A DNA stretch of 5,194 nt, from NCBI GenBank assembly GCA_025929655.1, contig JAICPV010000206.1:1-5194 (forward strand). Reading direction: 5' to 3'. A model generated the notes under the pieces. It was not told the DNA's origin. It saw nothing but the letters and a program-made list of their open reading frames with translations, and searched no databases. Of the stretch, positions 1 to 5,194 are shown piece by piece. Both the position numbers and the translations under genes were made by a program. The stretch is from Pyrinomonadaceae bacterium (lineage in GTDB: Bacteria; Acidobacteriota; Blastocatellia; Pyrinomonadales; Pyrinomonadaceae). How positions within the stretch are numbered: position 1 is the first letter of the stretch; each line of letters starts with the position of its first letter.

Positions 1-87
1 ATAAGGAATCGGAAGCGTTCTATGGCTGTAGCCGTGCGCTCTATCGAGGAGGCACGGGAGTACGAGCAAAGGGGAGTAATGAAATGA
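1..87 (+). CDS. Possible 3' end of an upstream gene (partial)
   Basis: Reading from base 1, this frame is open for 28 codons and ends at TGA 85-87. It ends in residues EQRGVMK and has a charged, helix-like tail (IEEAREYEQRG). The stop shares ATGA (84-87) with the start codon of the META gene, the usual arrangement of translationally coupled genes in an operon. That overlap is the main argument for a real gene. The stretch is so short that an open frame is expected by chance fairly often, and I do not recognise the peptide. An in-frame ATG at 22-24 could also make it a tiny leader. The META frame is open to the left edge as well, so openness alone proves nothing. Confidence 0.25.
   Translation: MRNRKRSMAVAVRSIEEAREYEQRGVMK
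71..76 (+). promoter_or_regulatory. Ribosome binding site of the META gene
   Basis: GGGGAG lies seven bases before the ATG at 84, a normal Shine-Dalgarno distance. It supports 84 as the start, even though the frame stays open to the left edge. Another ATG at 79-81 is in a different frame, gives only MK before TGA, and is too close to the GGGGAG. No convincing -35/-10 promoter is visible in the first 83 bases, so the promoter is probably further left. Confidence 0.6.
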
Positions 88-494
88 AACACATCGCAAA
101 TATCAGGAAGAATACAATTGGGTTAGTGGCCGTTTTGGTTATGGCGACATCTGCAGCCGCCGCTCAACGTTCCGAGCTGACCGGCACGAAATGGCAGTTA
201 ACTCATGTCAACGGTCGCGCGATCGCGACGAATAAAGCATTTTTGGAATTCGACGCCAAAGAGAGACGATTCACAGGCAATGCCGGTTGCAACCGAATGT
301 TCGGGGATGTGTATGTGTCCGGCCGCCGTATCGATTTCGGCTCCGTCGCGACCACAAAGATGGCTTGTGCTGATCCCTCGATCAGCAGGGTCGAGCGGTC
401 GTTCACCTCGAACCTGGAGAGCGTAAAAAGATTTCGGCGCACGAATTCGATCCTTGAGTTCTTAAACGGAGGGCGGACCGTGCTGAGATTCTAG
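84..494 (+). CDS. Exported META-domain protein, first half of a tandem META gene ended by TAG
   Basis: The product is 136 residues. Residues 1-27 are a Sec signal peptide: basic start (KHIANIRKN), hydrophobic core (TIGLVAVLVM), and an Ala-rich end with likely cleavage AAA|Q28. Residues 31-136 form one META (DUF306) domain, the fold of E. coli HslJ. Visible family marks are GTKW (Trp37), a GNAGCN turn with Cys69, TTKMAC with Cys95, and a closing strand ending VLRF. META proteins are small secreted or lipoprotein beta-rich proteins of poorly defined function; HslJ has been linked to stress and novobiocin resistance. The start has a good Shine-Dalgarno sequence and gives a complete signal peptide. 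The TAG at 492-494 comes right after the last beta strand, so the product could fold alone. The same frame continues into a second META domain, so the ancestral protein was probably 257 residues. The family call is secure; native length is uncertain. Confidence 0.85.
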   Translation: MKHIANIRKNTIGLVAVLVMATSAAAAQRSELTGTKWQLTHVNGRAIATNKAFLEFDAKERRFTGNAGCNRMFGDVYVSGRRIDFGSVATTKMACADPSISRVERSFTSNLESVKRFRRTNSILEFLNGGRTVLRF

Positions 495-857
495 GCCGCC
501 AGATCCGGCGACGGTGAACTGGAAAGCAAAAAATGGATAGCAGACGAGATCGGCGGCAAACCGATTCGCGTGAAGGGAACGACGCCGTTCATCGCTTTCG
601 ATTCTGCAAAATCGAGCGCCGGCGGAAATACGGGCTGCAATGTCTTCGGGGGAAGCTATGAAGTTTCGGGCAGTACGGTCCGGATTTTCGATACCATTTC
701 TACGATGCGTGCATGCATCGAAGACGATCGAATGGCCGTAGAGCGTTTATTCCTTGACGCATTGCAGAATGCGAATCGGTTCGAGATCTCAGGCAATAAA
801 CTTTTTCTATACCGCGGAAACAAGCTGTTGATCAAATTCAACGGAGCTGCAAAATAA
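495..857 (+). pseudogene. Second META domain, in frame but cut off by the TAG
   Basis: Directly after the TAG, in the same frame, 120 sense codons run to TAA 855-857. They encode a short linker (AARSGDGELES) and a complete META domain: KKW (Trp151, counting the TAG as residue 137), GNTGCN with Cys185, TMRAC with Cys211, then helix VERLFLDAL and final strands LFLYRG and LLIKF. The two Cys are 26 residues apart, exactly as in the first domain (69 and 95). No frameshift or further stop is present, so the break is a single codon. Independent translation is doubtful: the first usual in-frame start, GTG at 570, lies inside the domain and would drop the first strand and Trp, and no Shine-Dalgarno sequence precedes it. 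Options are a recent nonsense mutation, a sequencing error, or TAG readthrough. I see no known readthrough signal after the TAG (next codon GCC). Confidence 0.7.
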
Positions 858-872
858 ACCATCCATCGAATT

Positions 873-909
873 GAAAAAAGGGCCGTTCAAAATGAGCGGC
901 TCTTTTTTA
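873..909. terminator. Bidirectional intrinsic terminator between convergent genes
   Basis: A6 (874-879), GGGCCG (880-885) and TTC (886-888) pair with GAG (894-896), CGGCTC (897-902) and T6 (903-908), leaving a five-base AAAAT loop. Read on the plus strand, all positions pair if G-U wobbles are allowed, and the hairpin ends in a T run, so it should stop META transcripts. Read on the minus strand, two wobble pairs become A-C mismatches, but the core holds and a T run follows, so it can also end the CHAT operon. The minus-strand TAA of the CHAT gene (907-909) lies in the hairpin edge. Only about 50 bases separate the stop codons of the two blocks. Confidence 0.8.
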
Positions 910-3900
910 TCGCCAATTTCCGATCAATATGAACGGCGACCACGATGCAGGGTGTGAAAACGGAGCATTCGGATCGCATTTGAATTCTTTGGCTTTTTCC
1001 GAGGAGCCGAAATCGTCGGCACGACATCCGCCGCTGGGCGATCCGGGCTTGAGCTTGCCCTGGATCATCGCGAGCTGAGTCAGGCGTATCGCTTCGGACT
1101 TTGAAATCTTCGGATCGGCTTTCTTTAGCCGGTAAAATTCGCCCATGAAAGCTGCGGTCGGCTCGTCGGCGACCTTCCAGAGCGTGGCGAGAACCGCCCT
1201 TGCGCCCTTCTTCTGAGCCAGCATCCCGAGGCTTTCGACCTCGCGTCCGCTGCCGTCGCCCGCGGCTATCGCGGTCTGGCACGCCGAAAGGGTCAGCAGG
1301 TCGACGTTTCTGAAGTCAAGATCTTCGTCCTTGCTGATCTCGAATAGGGAAAGACGGGTTCCGTCCCCAAGAAGCAAGGCGGAATCCTGGTCATTTGCGC
1401 CCAACTTGAAATGCGTTGCAAGGTGAACGACATTGAAAGCTTTTCCGTCTTCCGTCCGCGCCGGGAGTGTGTCGCGAAAAGCAACAAGATCGAATTTCTC
1501 GTCGATCAGCTTCTTCCCGTCGAGCACGCCGGTCGAGGAGCCCTCGCGAACGATCGAATTGATCTCGCTGACCACAGAAGGCAGAGCCGAAAAACCTTCG
1601 TGGGGTTTCGAAACACCCGCACCGAGCGCCCTCCATTCCTTACCAGTCGGTTCGTCAAACAATTTCGACTGCCGAGCAAGCGTGACGATCACGTTCTGAT
1701 ATTTTTCGGCGAGATACGTTTTCCCGTCGGGCGAAAGTGCGGCCATTGGGATGTAACGCAGCGTCCCATCCAGTGACCAAAGAATGGTCTTCGCACCTGC
1801 GCCCTGAAGGTCGCCTTCGATCGGCTTAACGAAGATGTCGTAAAGCTCCTTACCTAATGGCCGCGGATCGATCCGCGTATTTTGCAGGGCGCGCTGAAAT
1901 TCGGCGATCTTTCGGTTGATGTCCGCCTGGGTCAGCTTCCGTTCGGAATACTCGACCTTTCGGTCCACCATCGCACGGCCGGTGGTAACGATCGCGCGAT
2001 ACCGGTTCGGCAGAAGGTAGGTGGACACGAGCACAACATCCGGACCGACCGAACGAAGGTCCGCCCGCAAGGCGTCTATGCTCGACGGCGTGATCGTCGC
2101 GTCGTCTTCGACCGTTTTGCTGAATTCGGCGCTCAGCTTCGTTAGGAAGGTCCGAACCCCCACACCCGCTTCCTCGATCTGGGTTTTCAGGGCAGCATAT
2201 TCGGCCTCCTTTTCGGCCGTAAGTTTTCCTCCGGCCTTGCTCTTCGCATCCTGCAGCGTTTGAAACCTGGCCCCGAGCGAGGTCAATTGACTGGAAAGCC
2301 GCGTGTATTCGTCTAGAGCCTTTTTTTCGCTGTCGGTCAGTGCCACCTTTGCCTGATCGACCTCTGCGGACGCATCGCGGCGAACGAAGTCGAGATATTC
2401 CTCTTCCTTCAACAGATCGAGCACCTGCTGTGCTTCAGCGAGTCGGCCTTCGTCGATCAGAAGATTCGCAAGCTGCCTGTATTTTTCCTCGTTCGACTGC
2501 ACGAAACTCTTCTGTGAGGCCTTATCGACCGAGCCCGCTCCGGCGCGGATCGACTGGTAAACATTGATCGCCTGCTTGCCGTAAAGGATCGCCAGCTTTG
2601 GCTGCCCCCGCTTGGCCCACAACGCCATCATGTTTCCGAGCGCGGCACCCTCGACATCGCTGTAGCGGATCTCGCGTGCAAGTACGATCGCTTTGTTCAG
2701 GTTTTCACTCGCCTTGTCGTAATCGTTCAGAGCCGTGTACAGTTCACCGAAACTGTCGTATAGAAATGCTTCGGGACGCCGGTCGCCGGTTTTCAGATAG
2801 ATCGCATTCGCCTTCAGAAAGTTTGCAGCGGCAAGCTGCAGCTGGCCCTTTTTCATGTAAACGAGGCCGAGGTTGTGCGTGGCGTAACCTTCTTCGCGTT
2901 CGTACCCGTCGATGCTCATGATGGCGATCGCGCGTTTCAGATAAAGTTCGGCTTGGGGCGGTTTTCGCATCTTGAAATACGAATAACCCGTATTGGAAAG
3001 CGTGATGCTCTCGATGTTGCGGTTTCCTATCTTCCTGGCAATAGCGTTAGCCTGATCTGTGTATTCGATCGCCCGCCGCAGTTGCTGAAGGGCGGAGTAC
3101 GCGTTCGCCAAATTGATCAGACTTACAGCCTGGCGGAAATCGTCTTTCACGCTTTTTGCGAGATCGACCGCCCTGAGGTGGAATTTGATAGCCTCGCCGT
3201 AGTTGCTGAGCGAGTAATAATAATTGCCCATCGAACTCGCGATCCGGTATTCGGGAAGGTCCGCGTCCGAGGTTTGCCTGAACAGTTTCTCGGCGAGCCG
3301 TATTCTGTCCAACGCCTCGTCGTAACGGTTAAAGAAAGCTAGGATATCGGAGTCGATCAGGTGAGCGTAGGCCTCGCCGGCGTGGTCTTTAAGATCGCGT
3401 AGGTTCTTCAATGCGCGTTCCACCGCGGACCTTGCCTCAGCGTGTCGATTCATCGAGATGTAGTTCGACGCGAGGTCCAACGAGGTATACGCCTCCATCG
3501 ATCTATCGCCCAACTGCTTGTAAATATCCAAGCTTTTGTTCAGATCAGCCTCGGCGGCTGAGTATTTGCCATTTGAAGACAAATAACGTCCAAGTGTCGC
3601 GGCGGCGTAGGCTTCGTTCACCGCGTCTTTCGCTCGCGCGTAAAGGTCCAGCGACTTCGCCATTTCCTTGATCGCCGGGCCGAGTTTGTACTGCCGCGCG
3701 TATAGGTCGCCTAATCTATAGTGCGCTAACGCTTCGCCATTGACGTCTTTCGCGCGTCGCGACAGGTTCAAGCCGAGGTTGTACTGCGAGAAAGCGAACG
3801 CGAATTGCTTTTGGTCCCGGTAAAGGTCGCCCAGGTCCAAACGCAGCGTCGATTGTTCGGGCACAGCAGACGCAGCGGTACGAATTCGAAGTGCCGAATT

Positions 3901-4476
3901 GAAATATTTGGCAGCGTCGAGATATTTCTTTTTCTCCTTTGAGGCGATCCCTAAATTTCGAAGGATGACCGCTTGCGACGGTTTGTCATCCGCAAGTTGG
4001 TAGTTTTTCAAAGACTTGAGATACAGATCGATCTCATCGGGGGAGCCTAATTGGCCCGCGAGATAGCCGAGGTTATGCGCGGCGTAGGCCGTCTGAAGGT
4101 TATGCTTCAGAAATTCAAACTTAGCAAGTGCGGATTCGAAGAACGGGCGTGCTTCCTTGAGCTTCCCGGCGTTCATCATATCGGTCCCGATCTTCATTAA
4201 GAAGGCGCCGTGTTCCAGAGCAACGTCACGCACTTTTTGGATCGAGCCCGCCGATGTGAACATGGCGGAGGCGTCTTCGAATTTCAAAAGTGCCTGCGAC
4301 GTCGATTCTGATGTTCCAGCCGCGGCAAGTTCTTTAGCTTCGGCGAAAAGGGCGTCAGCTTTTGACAACTGATCGGGTTGCGCAAAGACGGAGGCATTCA
4401 ATCCCAGCAATACCAACATAAGGCAAAAACAAGCACTTATGCGGAAAGACCTAAAAGTTGAAATTTCTAAAAACAT
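907..4476 (-). CDS. Exported TPR-CHAT protein, probable caspase-like cysteine protease
   Basis: The product is 1189 residues. Residues 1-32 are a Sec signal peptide (FRSFR start, core CFCLMLVLLGL, cleavage VFA|Q33); there is no lipobox. About 14 TPR units run from residue 92 to 644, with a weaker last one near 665-698. A charged helical/coiled-coil linker covers about 700-790. The CHAT domain (caspase HetF associated with TPRs) covers about 800-1189, with WSLDGTLRYIPMAAL (899-913), catalytic His1022 in HLATH, Cys1066 in LSACQT, then GARAVLATLW and the family ending HPASWSPFILIGNWR. CHAT is in the caspase/separase clan, and both dyad residues are present, so activity is plausible; the substrate is unknown. 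TPRs normally bind partner proteins and may control the protease. I chose ATG 4476 over an in-frame TTG at 4506: the TTG has no ribosome site, overlaps the upstream gene, and would put ten extra residues before the signal peptide. The gene lies five bases behind the membrane-protein gene, and probably shares its transcript. Confidence 0.92.
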   Translation of the reverse strand: MFLEISTFRSFRISACFCLMLVLLGLNASVFAQPDQLSKADALFAEAKELAAAGTSESTSQALLKFEDASAMFTSAGSIQKVRDVALEHGAFLMKIGTDMMNAGKLKEARPFFESALAKFEFLKHNLQTAYAAHNLGYLAGQLGSPDEIDLYLKSLKNYQLADDKPSQAVILRNLGIASKEKKKYLDAAKYFNSALRIRTAASAVPEQSTLRLDLGDLYRDQKQFAFAFSQYNLGLNLSRRAKDVNGEALAHYRLGDLYARQYKLGPAIKEMAKSLDLYARAKDAVNEAYAAATLGRYLSSNGKYSAAEADLNKSLDIYKQLGDRSMEAYTSLDLASNYISMNRHAEARSAVERALKNLRDLKDHAGEAYAHLIDSDILAFFNRYDEALDRIRLAEKLFRQTSDADLPEYRIASSMGNYYYSLSNYGEAIKFHLRAVDLAKSVKDDFRQAVSLINLANAYSALQQLRRAIEYTDQANAIARKIGNRNIESITLSNTGYSYFKMRKPPQAELYLKRAIAIMSIDGYEREEGYATHNLGLVYMKKGQLQLAAANFLKANAIYLKTGDRRPEAFLYDSFGELYTALNDYDKASENLNKAIVLAREIRYSDVEGAALGNMMALWAKRGQPKLAILYGKQAINVYQSIRAGAGSVDKASQKSFVQSNEEKYRQLANLLIDEGRLAEAQQVLDLLKEEEYLDFVRRDASAEVDQAKVALTDSEKKALDEYTRLSSQLTSLGARFQTLQDAKSKAGGKLTAEKEAEYAALKTQIEEAGVGVRTFLTKLSAEFSKTVEDDATITPSSIDALRADLRSVGPDVVLVSTYLLPNRYRAIVTTGRAMVDRKVEYSERKLTQADINRKIAEFQRALQNTRIDPRPLGKELYDIFVKPIEGDLQGAGAKTILWSLDGTLRYIPMAALSPDGKTYLAEKYQNVIVTLARQSKLFDEPTGKEWRALGAGVSKPHEGFSALPSVVSEINSIVREGSSTGVLDGKKLIDEKFDLVAFRDTLPARTEDGKAFNVVHLATHFKLGANDQDSALLLGDGTRLSLFEISKDEDLDFRNVDLLTLSACQTAIAAGDGSGREVESLGMLAQKKGARAVLATLWKVADEPTAAFMGEFYRLKKADPKISKSEAIRLTQLAMIQGKLKPGSPSGGCRADDFGSSEKAKEFKCDPNAPFSHPASWSPFILIGNWR
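2545..4203 (-). repeat. TPR array inside the CHAT protein
   Basis: The conserved small residue of TPR helix A (the G in LG.LY-like motifs) falls at residues 97, 137, 176, 216, 256, 296, 336, 376, 417, 457, 497, 537, 577 and 617 of the CHAT protein. Spacing is 40 apart from one 39 and one 41. Typical units read LGDLY, then A....... AL.IY/L. Units 336, 376 and 617 have Ala, Ser and Met at this place. A 40-residue period is that of LGN/Pins-type TPRs rather than the classic 34, and gives longer helices or loops. Unit sequences are strongly diverged, so this is an old protein-level repeat and not a DNA repeat. Confidence 0.85.
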
Positions 4477-4484
4477 ACTTCTTA
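4476..4484 (-). promoter_or_regulatory. Stop-start junction, likely translational coupling
   Basis: On the minus strand the sequence reads TAAGAAGTATG: TAA (4484-4482) ends the membrane-protein gene and ATG (4476-4474) starts the CHAT gene. AAGAAG lies between them but only one base from the ATG, too close for a normal Shine-Dalgarno site. Ribosomes that finish the first gene probably restart here, which would tie CHAT output to that of the membrane protein. There is no room for a separate promoter outside the upstream coding sequence. Confidence 0.55.
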
Positions 4485-5194
4485 TCGGACAGGGCCGCGC
4501 TCGCAAACAACGGCGAAAGAAACTACATTCTGCGAATTTGAATCGAAGACCTCGACGCGGTTCAGTCCGTTCCTGAAGAACGATGAAGCCACGGTGGCTG
4601 TGATGCTGCTCGAGCCGCTGGGCTCCCTGATCGGTTTGATGCTGGTCGCGGAAGGAATATCGTTGACCTTTACGGAAAACGTGCCCTCAGATCTTTCCGC
4701 CGGTAAAACGATCTTCAATGCCACTCGCTTTTCGTCGTCAAGCCGAAGCCTTCGGACATTTTCCGGCCCGCCGCGTATTCCGGTCGGACGAAGTATCAAA
4801 GTTGCGATGGTTGGGACGATCTGCGATTCATTTCCGGGTTTATTCGAATTGATCTGTTTGCGAAGCTCGGACAGCTCGGCTTCTAAAGCAGCCCGCCGCT
4901 CTCTTTCGGACTCAAGGTCGGTGGTCAGGTCACTGCCCGCGGCACGCTCCGCCTCGATCATCGCCTGAAGCTCTGCCTCGCGCTCGCGGAGTTGGCTTAA
5001 ATTCTGCCCGTTGGAATTGAGGGCGGCGACCTGTTGATTCAGGTTTTGGTTTTGAACGAGAAGGAAGCCGACGGTTCCCACCAGCAGCAATGCCATCGCC
5101 GCTGCCGCAAGCGCTGGTGCCTGGAACGCGAAACCGAGACGGCGATACCACGGGATCGAGGCGGCTTCTGCGGCGGCAGAACGGCCTTCTTCGA
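4482..5194 (-). CDS. Single-pass membrane protein with coiled coil and beta-rich C-terminal domain, partial (5' end outside window)
   Basis: The frame is open from the right edge to TAA 4484-4482; 236 residues are visible. An ATG at 5096 exists but lies in the middle of the membrane helix, so the real start is off the window. Visible order: an Ala/Glu-rich stretch, a basic stop (IPWYRRLGF), one membrane helix (APALAAAAMALLLVGTVGFLLV, about 5051-5120), a charged coiled coil (about 4848-5051, with repeats such as REREAELQ and ERERRAALEAEL), then a domain of alternating strands with a LILRPTGIRGG start (about 4490-4820). Basic residues before the helix suggest the N-terminus is cytoplasmic and the coiled coil and C-terminal domain face outward. 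This is the layout I associate with anti-sigma-like (zinc-finger N-terminal) proteins found before CHAT-TPR genes in Acidobacteriota, but the part that would show a zinc finger is not here. The molecular function is not established. Confidence 0.8.
   Translation of the reverse strand, partial: EEGRSAAAEAASIPWYRRLGFAFQAPALAAAAMALLLVGTVGFLLVQNQNLNQQVAALNSNGQNLSQLREREAELQAMIEAERAAGSDLTTDLESERERRAALEAELSELRKQINSNKPGNESQIVPTIATLILRPTGIRGGPENVRRLRLDDEKRVALKIVLPAERSEGTFSVKVNDIPSATSIKPIREPSGSSSITATVASSFFRNGLNRVEVFDSNSQNVVSFAVVCERGPVR

Noticed and set aside
492..494. TAG as a pyrrolysine codon
   Set aside because: No pyl genes are visible, the lineage suggested here is not known to me for pyrrolysine use, and a META linker is not a place where it would be expected.
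570..857. Second META half as an independent gene starting at GTG 570
   Set aside because: The start lies inside the domain, drops its first strand and Trp, and has no Shine-Dalgarno site. The same-frame link to the first half explains it better.
887..1282. Minus-strand frame of 131 codons overlapping the CHAT 3' end
   Set aside because: It is a second frame within the CHAT coding sequence, very rich in Arg and without domain signals.
1411..1776. Plus-strand open frame of 121 codons opposite the CHAT domain
   Set aside because: The opposite strand has an unmistakable CHAT domain here. The plus-strand peptide is unlike any family I know.
2875..3342. Plus-strand open frame of 155 codons
   Set aside because: It lies wholly opposite the TPR array, has no recognisable domain or export signal, and no ribosome site I could see. 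It is a shadow of the CHAT gene.
907..4476. CHAT protein as part of a CRISPR-associated (Csx29-like) system
   Set aside because: No CRISPR repeats or cas genes are in the window, and the predicted signal peptide argues against a cytoplasmic partner.
4477..4506. TTG 4506 as start of the CHAT gene
   Set aside because: It overlaps the upstream gene, has no ribosome site, and adds ten residues before a normal signal peptide. ATG 4476 is better.
4594..4968. Plus-strand open frame of 124 codons
   Set aside because: It lies opposite the coiled-coil/beta domain gene, whose frame continues past the window edge. Its Ser/Arg-rich make-up is typical of an antisense shadow.

Overview
The window holds two convergent gene blocks. 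On the plus strand (84-857) is a small locus for an exported protein with two META (DUF306/HslJ-like) domains, cut in half by an in-frame TAG. On the minus strand (907 to the right edge) is a two-gene operon: a membrane-anchored coiled-coil protein, then a large exported TPR-CHAT protein. Base composition is moderate (roughly half G+C by eye). Exported META proteins plus long Sec-exported TPR-CHAT proteins sitting behind a single-pass, anti-sigma-like membrane protein suggest an Acidobacteriota genome, perhaps Blastocatellia/Pyrinomonadales. That placement rests on recalled gene content, not on a phylogenetic marker in the window.

Layout: positions 1-87 may carry the 3' end of an upstream gene that overlaps the META start by ATGA. 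Positions 84-494 encode a signal peptide and the first META domain. The same frame continues after the TAG at 492-494 and encodes a second, full-looking META domain up to a TAA at 855-857. Positions 873-909 form a hairpin with A/T tracts on both sides. It can end transcription from both blocks and overlaps the stop codon of the CHAT gene. Positions 907-4476 (minus) encode a 1189-residue protein with a signal peptide, about 14 TPR units at a near-constant 40-residue spacing, a helical/coiled-coil linker and a C-terminal CHAT protease-like domain with His1022 and Cys1066. Positions 4482-5194 (minus) encode the C-terminal part of a single-pass membrane protein with an outward-facing coiled coil and a beta-rich domain. 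Its N-terminus lies outside the window.

Working together (inference): five bases separate the two minus-strand genes, so they are probably co-transcribed and translationally coupled. Both proteins are predicted to act outside the cytoplasm, one in the membrane and one exported. A sensor/anchor plus a TPR-scaffolded cysteine protease is a reasonable hypothesis. No substrate is visible. The most unusual points are the amber codon between two intact META domains and the predicted export of a CHAT-type protein.
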